From positions 1 through 32,809 of the forward strand of contig JAUIJB010000045.1 of NCBI GenBank assembly GCA_030430455.1: a stretch of 32,809 nt of DNA, in the 5' to 3' direction. The notes under the pieces are model-generated. The model worked only from the letters and a program-made list of their open reading frames with translations, searched no databases and had not been told where the DNA came from. Both the position numbers and the translations under genes were made by a program. Position 1 is the first letter of the stretch, and each line of letters starts with the position of its first letter. Positions 7,944 to 14,560 of this stretch are shown piece by piece. Source of the DNA: Verrucomicrobiia bacterium (GTDB lineage: Bacteria > Verrucomicrobiota > Verrucomicrobiia > Verrucomicrobiales > Akkermansiaceae).

Positions 7944-8386
7944 TGGGTCGGGGGTGGTGGGTCGGCGGTCGGAGTGAAGGAGAGGAGCTTCTCGCGCAGC
8001 GGCGCGGGGAGCGGCACGGCCCGGATGCCGTCGGGGGTGATGGCGACGTGGGCGACGGCCAGCGAGCCGCCGGCGACCGGGGTCTCATCGCGCAGGATCT
8101 CGAACCGATACCTCACCGAGCGGTTGCGGATTTCATCGATGTGCAGGCGCACGGTCAGCAGGTCGCCGAAGCGCGCCGGCGACTGGTAGTCGCAGGTGGC
8201 ATGGACCCGCGGCCAGCCGGTCTCGAGCCCGTCGAGCATGCCGTGCAGCTCGTGGTCGAGGCTGCGCATGAAGGCGTGCTCGCAGGCCTCCATGAAGCGG
8301 AAGAAGTTCGAGAAGTGCACGATCCCCGCCATGTCGGTCTCGTAGAACTCGACGCGTCGCTGGATCTCGAAGGCGGGGTGGCTCAT
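7940..8386 (-). CDS. Acyl-CoA thioesterase, 4-hydroxybenzoyl-CoA/YbgC-type hotdog protein
   Basis: A 148-residue single-hotdog-fold thioesterase that would hydrolyse acyl- or aroyl-CoA/ACP thioesters in the cytoplasm. The family motif is clear near the N-terminus: EFYETDMAGIVHFSNFFRF (about residues 13-31), with the conserved Asp of the Y-x-D-T/M-D-x-x-G-x-V-x-x-x-x-Y pattern. The rest (VRLHIDEIRNRSVRYRFEIL and AVAHVAITPDG) is the standard beta-sheet of the fold. Length is normal. Its TGA overlaps the start of the downstream membrane-protein gene (ATGA), and it lies 47 bases after the glycosyltransferase. The specific substrate cannot be read from sequence. Confidence 0.85.
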   Translation of the reverse strand: MSHPAFEIQRRVEFYETDMAGIVHFSNFFRFMEACEHAFMRSLDHELHGMLDGLETGWPRVHATCDYQSPARFGDLLTVRLHIDEIRNRSVRYRFEILRDETPVAGGSLAVAHVAITPDGIRAVPLPAPLREKLLSFTPTADPPPPTQ

Positions 8387-8433
8387 GGTGGGAAGTTTCT
8401 ACAGCGGGACGACGAGGACACAAGGGGCGGAAC

Positions 8434-9738
8434 TCAACTGGATCCGCCCTCCACCAGCGGGTCGGCCAGAGCGAGGAAGCGATCGCGCATGGCCTCGACA
8501 CTAAAGGATTCGCGCGCGGTGCGAAGGGCATTCTCCCGCATCGTGGCAAGCCGGGCGGGATCGCCCAGCAGTTCGTGCCAGGCCACGGCCAGCGCCACCG
8601 GGTCGCCCGGCTCGACCAGCACGCCCGCGCCGCTGGTCCCGATGATCTCGGGGAAGGACGAGGCCCGCGGCTGGACCAGCGGGACGCCGGCCGCCAAGGC
8701 CTCCACCGCATAGAGCCCGAAGGCCTCGTGATAGGTCACCGGCACGCTGAACAGGCTGAGCTCGGAGAAGAAGCGCTGCTTGGCATCGTGGTCGATGTTC
8801 GGCGACCAGCGGACCGACTCGGCCAGTCCGGCCGCCCCGAGACGCGCCCTGAGCTCGGCGACCAGCGCGCGGTCGGTCTCGGTCATCGATCCGGCGACGT
8901 GCAGGCGCGCGTCGGGATGGCCCAGCTGGCGGCGCAGGTGGATGAAGGCATCGACCAGCAGCTCGACCCCCTTCTCGCGGATCATCCGCGCCAGGAAGCC
9001 GATCGTGGCGGTGGTGGGTGGACCGTCGCCGATGGCGGCTTCCGGCACGACGACGCCGTTGGGCATGACCGCGACGTCGAGCCCGGGGGCATCGAAGCGG
9101 CGGCGAATGAGGTCGGCGTAGAAGCGGCTCGGCGCGACCAGCAGGTCGGCCTCGGCGACGCGCTCATGCATGGCGTCCCAGCACCGCCGGCGGTAGGGCT
9201 CGGGCAGGCCGTCGAGGAAGCTGTCCTCGCCCTGGAAGCAGGCGATCACCTTGCAGCCCAGTCGTTCCTTCAAGGTGCGGGTGAACCCGGCCAGAAGGGC
9301 GTTCGAGAGGACCACCACCTGCGGCTGCTCGCGCTCGAGCCAGTCGAGCAGCTTGGCGGTTTCCTTGGCGAAGGGGCTGGCCTCGATCTCCAGCATCGCC
9401 AGGGCCATCGCGCCGTGTTCGCGCGGCGAGGTCATGTGACTGCGCCGCGCGGCCGCGCGCAGCAGGCCGGTGGTGTTGAGGGCGCGGTCGAGCCAGGCCG
9501 GCGTGCGGCGGAACAGCGGGACCTTCTGCTGCAGGTAGACGTTGATGCCGCCGAAGAAGACCGGCGTTTCGCGCGGCGCGAAGGCATCCTCGTCGAGCTC
9601 GAGGGGGAGGTACATCGGCAGCAGCGAGACCTCGTGCCCGGCCGCCACCAGCGCCTTGGCCAGCGCGTTGTCGCGCATGCAGGCGCCACAGTAGTAGCTG
9701 CCGGTTCCAGGGGTGAGGAAGGCGAGTTTCACACTCAC
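8434..9738 (-). CDS. GT4-family glycosyltransferase
   Basis: A 434-residue retaining GT-B glycosyltransferase. The N-terminal acceptor domain opens with KLAFLTPGTGSYYCGACMRDN. The C-terminal nucleotide-sugar domain contains MPNGVVVP, IGFLARMIREKGVELLVDAF and the diagnostic E-x7-E motif EAFGLYAVEALAAGVP (about residues 340-355). The start is a GTG at 9738 whose bases overlap the upstream flavoprotein stop (GTGA); a second GTG two codons later is an equally plausible start. Coupling to the halogenase-like gene suggests that both modify one molecule. Sugar and acceptor are not evident. GT4 enzymes also act in lipopolysaccharide and glycolipid synthesis, so a cell-envelope role is possible. Confidence 0.85.
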   Translation of the reverse strand: MSVKLAFLTPGTGSYYCGACMRDNALAKALVAAGHEVSLLPMYLPLELDEDAFAPRETPVFFGGINVYLQQKVPLFRRTPAWLDRALNTTGLLRAAARRSHMTSPREHGAMALAMLEIEASPFAKETAKLLDWLEREQPQVVVLSNALLAGFTRTLKERLGCKVIACFQGEDSFLDGLPEPYRRRCWDAMHERVAEADLLVAPSRFYADLIRRRFDAPGLDVAVMPNGVVVPEAAIGDGPPTTATIGFLARMIREKGVELLVDAFIHLRRQLGHPDARLHVAGSMTETDRALVAELRARLGAAGLAESVRWSPNIDHDAKQRFFSELSLFSVPVTYHEAFGLYAVEALAAGVPLVQPRASSFPEIIGTSGAGVLVEPGDPVALAVAWHELLGDPARLATMRENALRTARESFSVEAMRDRFLALADPLVEGGSS

Positions 9739-10985
9739 ACCCCCGCGGGGACGCGGCCGTAGTCGAGGGGTTCGGGAAGCTCGGCGAGCTCGTCGATCGC
9801 CCGGGTCAGGTCGGCGAAGTCGCGCTCCTCGAGGTTGCCGATCAGCAGGTCGGTCAGCTTCGGTCGCAGGTCGGGGTGCTTGCGGATCAGCTTGCCGAAG
9901 CTGAAGTCGGGGTCGTAGAAGGCGTAGACGATCCGGCGCATGGTCTCGATGTGCTCGCAGAGCTTCTCGCCGTAGTCGGCGAAGGCCACGGCGCGGGTGT
10001 CGCCCGAGCCGAGCGCCGCGTCGGCGGCGTCGGCGGCCATCTCGGCCGACTTGAAGGCGAGGAAGACACCCGACGAGAACACCGGGTCGAGGAAGGCGAA
10101 GGCGTCGCCGACCAGCACCAGGCCGTCGGTGGCGCAGTGCTCGGCGCGGTAGGAATACTCGCCCGCCACCCAGTACTCGCCGAACTGCTCGCCCTCGCCG
10201 AGGTGCTCCTTGATCCAGGCGTTGTTCTCGATCTCGCGGAAGTAGATCTCCGCGGGGTCGCGGGTGTCGCGGTAGAGGTAGTCGCGCTCGGCGACGATGC
10301 CCGAGCTGACGATGTCGCCGCGCAGCGGGATGTTCCAGAACCAGCCGCCCTCCGGCAGGTAGGCGATGGTCGTCGCGCCCTCGTCGAGGCCGGGGTCGCG
10401 CTTGGCGCCCCTGAAGAGCGTCCAGATCGAAACCTTGTTGAGCTTCGGGTCGCGCCGCCGCCAGCCGTGCTTGCGCTGGAACAGGGCGTCGCGGCCGGTG
10501 CAGTCGAGGGTGAGGGCCGCCTCGACCTCGAAGGGGTCGCCGTCGCCGGTCCGCGCCCGCACGCCGGTCACCCGCTCGCCCTGCTTGACGAAGTCGAGCA
10601 CGGTGGTGTCCTCGCGGACATCGACGCCCTTGGCGCGGGCGTTGTCGAGCAGCATGGCGTCGAACTCGCTGCGCTCGACCTGCCAGGTCGTCGCCGCCGG
10701 GTGGTCGAGGTGCTGGAAAAAGTAGAACGGCGCCGAGATCCGGCCGTCGGTGGTCGCGAACTGCACCGACTTCTTCTGCTGGTAGCCGACCTCGTCCATG
10801 CGCCCGGCGAGGCCGAGGCGGTCGAGGGTGAACCAGCAGAACGGCATCAGCGACTCGCCGACGTGATAGCGCGGGAAGCGCGCCTTCTCGAGCAGCATCA
10901 CCCGGTGGCCCTTCTCCGCCAGCAGCGCGGCCACCGTCGAGCCGGCCGGGCCTCCTCCGATCACCATGGCATCCGTCTTGATCAT
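9735..10985 (-). CDS. FAD-dependent halogenase-like monooxygenase
   Basis: A 416-residue flavoprotein of the tryptophan-halogenase/geranylgeranyl-reductase superfamily. The N-terminal dinucleotide-binding motif GGGPAGS is at 10-16, HVGESLMP at 41-48, and the second FAD motif is VGDAFAFLDPVFSSGV (~292-307). Two halogenase hallmarks are present. WFWNIP (215-220) fits the WxWxIP signature, and K71 in GYQQKKSVQF occupies the position of the catalytic Lys that forms chloramine in the GFxxKxGxxF motif, with the Gly replaced by Ser. Related non-halogenating oxidoreductases share parts of this pattern, so halogenation is plausible but unproven. It lies between a chorismate-lyase-like gene and a glycosyltransferase whose GTG start overlaps its stop, suggesting modification of an aromatic or acyl-bound intermediate. 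Confidence 0.75.
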   Translation of the reverse strand: MIKTDAMVIGGGPAGSTVAALLAEKGHRVMLLEKARFPRYHVGESLMPFCWFTLDRLGLAGRMDEVGYQQKKSVQFATTDGRISAPFYFFQHLDHPAATTWQVERSEFDAMLLDNARAKGVDVREDTTVLDFVKQGERVTGVRARTGDGDPFEVEAALTLDCTGRDALFQRKHGWRRRDPKLNKVSIWTLFRGAKRDPGLDEGATTIAYLPEGGWFWNIPLRGDIVSSGIVAERDYLYRDTRDPAEIYFREIENNAWIKEHLGEGEQFGEYWVAGEYSYRAEHCATDGLVLVGDAFAFLDPVFSSGVFLAFKSAEMAADAADAALGSGDTRAVAFADYGEKLCEHIETMRRIVYAFYDPDFSFGKLIRKHPDLRPKLTDLLIGNLEERDFADLTRAIDELAELPEPLDYGRVPAGV

Positions 10986-11000
10986 GTCAGGTCGCGTTTT

Positions 11001-11036
11001 GGTTCAGTCCAGGTTCAGGTTCGGTTCGGTTTCAGG
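11001..11036 (+). repeat. GGTTC-rich short tandem array
   Basis: Short near-tandem units based on GGTTC(A/G) occupy the end of the chorismate-lyase-like gene and the gap before the flavoprotein gene. They encode part of its acidic/Lys-Pro tail and include its TGA stop. Slippage here would alter only the last residues or the spacing to the next gene. Confidence 0.45.
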
Positions 11037-11599
11037 TCGATGTCTTCGTCTTCCTCGGGCAGGATCTCGATGATCCTCGCGATCGTGCCGCCGTCGGCGG
11101 CAAGCAGTTGATTATACCTGCCATGGAGCACTTCGCCACCGGGAGATTCGACGAAAACGCCCCCGACCCGTCCGCGGGCGATGCGGAAGAAGCCCCCGGG
11201 GCGGCTCGAGAACCGGGTCCCGGACTCCACCAGGATCCCGCCCAGCGGTTCCCGGCCGCCGACGATCCGCTCGGCCACCGCCGGGGGCACCGAGTCGAGC
11301 AGGATCTCGATGACCCCATACTCGACCGGCCGGCCGTCGCGCTCGCGGATCAGGGCGACCTCGCGGAAGTAGTGGTCTCCGTCGCGCTCGCAGCGGATCA
11401 CGCGCAGCCCGATCGTGCTGCCATGGAAGCGCTCGAGCGTCGAGGTCATGTCGCCGCCGTGGACCAGCAGGCGGTCGTAGGGCGCCGGCACGGCGGCGGC
11501 GTCGATCCACTCGAAGCCGTCGATCCCGACCCGGTCGGCGAACTGCGCCAGGTCACCGGCCAGGGCGACGGCCGGATGTCCCGGACGGGGCTCACTCAT
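11015..11599 (-). CDS. Chorismate lyase-like protein (UbiC/DUF98-type)
   Basis: A 194-residue protein with the chorismate lyase fold pattern. The order of landmarks matches UbiC: LLVHGGDMTSTLERFHG (44-60), YFREVAL with R79, the REPLGGIL segment with L119, and a C-terminal GRYNQLL...ARIIEILPEE with E178. R79, L119 and E178 correspond to UbiC R76, L114 and E155, which line the active site. UbiC converts chorismate to 4-hydroxybenzoate and pyruvate; DUF98 members do the same outside ubiquinone synthesis. The start overlaps the upstream propeller stop by eight bases (ATGAGTGA), and the flavoprotein gene follows 29 bases on. Neighbouring ligase, thioesterase and halogenase-like genes make a hydroxybenzoate-derived product plausible. 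Assignment is by motif comparison from memory, without a database search. Confidence 0.65.
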   Translation of the reverse strand: MSEPRPGHPAVALAGDLAQFADRVGIDGFEWIDAAAVPAPYDRLLVHGGDMTSTLERFHGSTIGLRVIRCERDGDHYFREVALIRERDGRPVEYGVIEILLDSVPPAVAERIVGGREPLGGILVESGTRFSSRPGGFFRIARGRVGGVFVESPGGEVLHGRYNQLLAADGGTIARIIEILPEEDEDIDLKPNRT

Positions 11600-12875
11600 C
11601 GCCGAAGCAGATCAGGTGCTTGTCACCCCGGAACAACAACTTGCCGTCGAAGGCGACCGGCGAGGCGATCACGCCCTCGCCGAGCGCGTGCTCGTGGACC
11701 TCGCCCAGGCCGTCCTTGCCGACCTTCGCGCTGAACACCACGCCATCCTCGCGCGCCGCGTAGAAATTCCCGCCGGCGATGATCGGGGAGGCGTAGTAGA
11801 CCTGCGGTCCGCGCGGCAGGCGCTCCTGCCACAGCTGCTTGCCGGACGAGGCCTCGAGGCAGGTCAGCGTGCCGCGGGTCCTGCCGCCGTCCTTGAGCAG
11901 GTAGAGCCTGCCGTCCTCGACCACCGGGGTCACCGAGTCGGCGGCGATCCCCTCCTGCTTCCAGGCGAAGGCGCCGTCGGTCACGTCGCCCTTGCCGCCC
12001 AGGCGGACGCCGGCGATGTAGTCGCCGCGGCCGTAGGGAACCAGGGCGAGTCCGTCGTCGACCACGGCCGAGGCGATCACCCGCCAGGCGCCCTTCTTCT
12101 CCGGGTTGAATCCGCCGCACTGCCACAGCAGCGCGCCATCCGAGGCGCGGTGCCCGGTGAGGTGGTCGGCGGCCCAGCTGACGATCGTCTCGACGCCGTC
12201 GACCTTGACCACCGAGGGCGTGGTGTAGGCGTCGCCGGACTCACGACCGGTTTCGTACTTCCGCTCGGTCTTCCAGGCCACCTCGCCGTTGGCGGGGTCG
12301 AAGGCGACGAGGTAGGAAGGTCCCTCGGTCTGCGAGACCTGGATGACCACCCTGCCGCCCGCCATCACCGGGGAGGTCCCCTGGTCCCACCACAGGGTGT
12401 CCTTGCCGAAGCGTCCGGGGAGGTTGACCTGCCAGAGCTCCTCGCCGTCGGTGGTGAGCGCGGCGAGGGTGCCGGACTTGAAGTAGGCGAAGAGCCGGTC
12501 CCCGGCCACCAGGGGCGACGAGTTCGCCGAGCTGCCGACCCGCTGGCCGCGGCCCGGGGTGAGCTCGCCGAGGGTCCGGCGCCAGAGTTCCCCGCCGTCG
12601 GGGTCGTAGGCGATCACCGCATCCTGCCCGTCGACCGGGGCGGTCACGAAAATTTTCCCGCCGGCGACCACCGGGGTCGAGCAGCCGCGTCCCGGGAGCG
12701 CGGTCTTCCACAGCTGTTTTCCGGCCAGTTCCAGAGGTGGCGCCGGTCCCTCGACCGAGCCATTTCCCTGCGGGCCCCGCCATGCCGGCCAGTCGGCGGC
12801 CCCGGCCAGACCCGCAAGGAGCCCCACGAAGGCGCCGGCAGCCGCCCCGAATCCACATGTTCTCGAAATCATCAT
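11592..12875 (-). CDS. Secreted PQQ-like beta-propeller repeat protein
   Basis: A 427-residue exported protein of the outer-membrane-type PQQ-binding-like beta-propeller family. A signal peptide (about 1-27, ending GLAGA) precedes DWPAWRGPQGNGS, the usual opening of this group. Repeated blades contain GGKIFVTAPVDGQDAVIAYD, GDRLFAYFKSGTLAALTTDG, GGRVVIQVSQTEGPSYLVAFD and EDGRLYLLKDGGRTRGTLTC, with the W/L-x-A-x-D-x-x-x-G-x-x-x-W pattern (ANGEVAWKT, SSGKQLWQE). No dehydrogenase catalytic segment is obvious, so it is more likely a scaffold or BamB-like protein than a PQQ enzyme. Its stop overlaps the chorismate-lyase-like start by eight bases. The two ATGs at 12875 and 12872 are equivalent start choices. 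Confidence 0.85.
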   Translation of the reverse strand: MMISRTCGFGAAAGAFVGLLAGLAGAADWPAWRGPQGNGSVEGPAPPLELAGKQLWKTALPGRGCSTPVVAGGKIFVTAPVDGQDAVIAYDPDGGELWRRTLGELTPGRGQRVGSSANSSPLVAGDRLFAYFKSGTLAALTTDGEELWQVNLPGRFGKDTLWWDQGTSPVMAGGRVVIQVSQTEGPSYLVAFDPANGEVAWKTERKYETGRESGDAYTTPSVVKVDGVETIVSWAADHLTGHRASDGALLWQCGGFNPEKKGAWRVIASAVVDDGLALVPYGRGDYIAGVRLGGKGDVTDGAFAWKQEGIAADSVTPVVEDGRLYLLKDGGRTRGTLTCLEASSGKQLWQERLPRGPQVYYASPIIAGGNFYAAREDGVVFSAKVGKDGLGEVHEHALGEGVIASPVAFDGKLLFRGDKHLICFGDE

Positions 12876-12962
12876 GCCTGATACGTCCCCGCATCCGGCA
12901 TTTACTCAAGGACTTTGGGCGCCAGGCGGGGATTCCCGGCCCGCCGGAGGGCCGTCCCGGCC

Positions 12963-14060
12963 CTACCCGTCCTCGAGGATCGCGGCGACGGTGAACTCGA
13001 CGAAGGAGCCCATCGGCCCGACGTAGTGGATCTCGCGCTCGCGGTCGAGCACGTAGGCCAGCGGCCAGAGGCCGACGCGGTACTGCTCCGCCAGCTTGCC
13101 CTCGGGGTCGGAAAAGTTCGGCCAGGCGACCTGCTCGGAGCGTTGCAGGGTGCGCAGCACCTGGTTCGGGTCCTTGCTCACCCCGACGAGTTCGAAGGGC
13201 TGGTCGGCGAAGCGCTCCTTCATTTTCCGGCACATCTCGACGAGCCGCGGGCCGGCCTCGTCGCGCGAGTGCCAGAACAGCAGCACGACCACCTTGCCGT
13301 CGTGGTCGGAGAGCTTCATCTCGCGGCCGCCGGAGTCGACCCCGACCAGGTCCGGCGCGACGCGCCCCTTGCTGAGGTTCTGGATGATGTAGAGCTCGTC
13401 CTCGGCGAGGCTGGCGACCGTGGTGCCCTCGACCTCGACGTCGGCGGCCTCGATGATCGCCTGGCGCAGCATCGACAAGCGCTCGCGCATGACCCGCGGG
13501 TCGTCGCCGAGGTTGCGCCCGATCATCGCGATCCCCAGCGCCGCCACCCCCTTGATCTTCTCGCTCGGGTGGGAGGCCTCGATCTTGCGCAGCAGCATCA
13601 GCGAGGGCTGGTCGCCGCAGGCCACCAGGGCCATGCACATCGGCACCAGCTCCGGGCTGTTCAGGTGATGCCGGTCGACCGCCTGGCGGACCGCATCCAT
13701 TTCCTCCGCCATCAGCGGCTTCGGCAGGCCGTCCTCGCCGGTGGCGCTGAGCGTGCGGGCCAGGCGCAGGAACCAGGCCGCCGGCTCCAGCGTCCACTCG
13801 TTCGACAACTCGCCCCCGATCACCGACCACATCCGCCGGGCGGCCTGCTCACCGCTGGGGCGGGATTCGGCCAGCTCGCTGCGCTCGGCGGGCGTCTTCG
13901 CCTCCTGGGCCCGGGTCGCCCATGCCTTCATGGCCGCCTCGTAGGATTTCCTCACCGCCGTCGCCTGGTCGGGAGTTCCCGCCGGCGCCAGAGCCGCGGT
14001 CAGCCCGAGGAAAATCATCGCCATCCATCGCCCTCGCATCGGGTGCAGGCTAACGCTCAT
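12963..14060 (-). CDS. Exported thioredoxin-fold (TlpA/AhpC-TSA-like) protein lacking CxxC
   Basis: A 365-residue protein with an N-terminal signal sequence (core AMIFLGLTAALAPAGT, ~14-29), an alpha-helical middle (~35-215) and a C-terminal thioredoxin-like domain (~225-365). The latter shows the TlpA pattern: APDLVGVDSGGREMKLSDHDGKVVVLLFW, then LVGVSKDPNQVLRTLQ and WPLAYVLDREREIHYVGP. Where redox-active members have WCxxC, this protein has FWHSRDEAGP (W263 onward), so both cysteines are missing and disulfide exchange is unlikely; it may bind or sense instead. I start it at the ATG at 14060, which has AGGGGG just upstream; an ATG at 14039 is the alternative. It diverges from gatC and is the first gene of the minus-strand run, 87 bases before the propeller gene. 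Confidence 0.75.
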   Translation of the reverse strand: MSVSLHPMRGRWMAMIFLGLTAALAPAGTPDQATAVRKSYEAAMKAWATRAQEAKTPAERSELAESRPSGEQAARRMWSVIGGELSNEWTLEPAAWFLRLARTLSATGEDGLPKPLMAEEMDAVRQAVDRHHLNSPELVPMCMALVACGDQPSLMLLRKIEASHPSEKIKGVAALGIAMIGRNLGDDPRVMRERLSMLRQAIIEAADVEVEGTTVASLAEDELYIIQNLSKGRVAPDLVGVDSGGREMKLSDHDGKVVVLLFWHSRDEAGPRLVEMCRKMKERFADQPFELVGVSKDPNQVLRTLQRSEQVAWPNFSDPEGKLAEQYRVGLWPLAYVLDREREIHYVGPMGSFVEFTVAAILEDG

Positions 14061-14201
14061 CGGCCCCCTGACAAGTCCTCCCCCCGCCTTCGCCGCCTCG
14101 CGCGCCGCCTCCTCCCACACGGCCCCGGTGCCCGCAGCGGCTCCACCACCCGCCCAAGCGGGCTTGCCCCGCTCCGGCCGCTCCCCTTTACTCCCGCCGG
14201 A

Positions 14202-14498
14202 ATGGCCACCGACCACCCCATCGACGTCCGCCACGTCGCCAGCCTCGCCCGCCTCGAGTTGACCGAGGAGGAGACCGCGACCTTCCAGCCGCAGCTCGAC
14301 GCGATCCTGAAGTATGTCGAAAGCCTGTCGGCGCTCGACGTCGAGGGGCTCGAGCCGATGGCGCACCCGGTGCCGGTCCTCGACGTCCTCCGCGACGACA
14401 CCCCGCTGCCGAGCCTGCCGCCTGAGGGCCTCCTGGCGAATGCCCCGGAGCAGGCCCAGAACCAGGTCCGGGTCCCCAAGGTCATCGCCGACGCCTGA
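14202..14498 (+). CDS. gatC: Asp-tRNA(Asn)/Glu-tRNA(Gln) amidotransferase subunit C
   Basis: A 98-residue GatC, the small subunit that wraps around and stabilises GatA in the GatCAB complex. That complex amidates misacylated Glu-tRNA(Gln) and/or Asp-tRNA(Asn) in the cytoplasm. Family features include DVRHVASLARLELTEEE (8-24), the LDAILKYVESLSALDVEGLEP helix-loop, and the C-terminal V-L-R-D-D segment DVLRDDTPLPSL followed by ANAPEQAQNQVRVPKVI. The ATG at 14202 gives the standard N-terminus; longer upstream readings are antisense to the thioredoxin-fold gene. gatA follows after 62 bases. gatB is not in the window. Confidence 0.93.
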   Translation: MATDHPIDVRHVASLARLELTEEETATFQPQLDAILKYVESLSALDVEGLEPMAHPVPVLDVLRDDTPLPSLPPEGLLANAPEQAQNQVRVPKVIADA

Positions 14499-14522
14499 GT
14501 CGCTGCCCACCGAGGCCACCCG

Positions 14523-14552
14523 CATCGGCAACCTCCAATCGTCCATCGGCAA
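14523..14552 (+). repeat. CATCGGCAA direct repeat between gatC and gatA
   Basis: The 9-mer CATCGGCAA occurs at 14523-14531 and 14544-14552 in the short gatC-gatA gap, which is AT-richer than the flanks. It looks like a small dispersed intergenic word rather than a regulatory site. Confidence 0.3.
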
Positions 14553-14560
14553 TCACCCGA

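Noticed and set aside
12938..12953. GGCCC-N6-GGGCC palindrome between the thioredoxin-fold and propeller genes as a terminator
   Set aside because: The stem is five base pairs with no U tract, and such palindromes are expected by chance at this GC content.
14061..14552. N-terminal extension of the thioredoxin-fold protein up to 14552
   Set aside because: This part is antisense to gatC and lacks family similarity; a signal peptide begins at the ATG at 14060.
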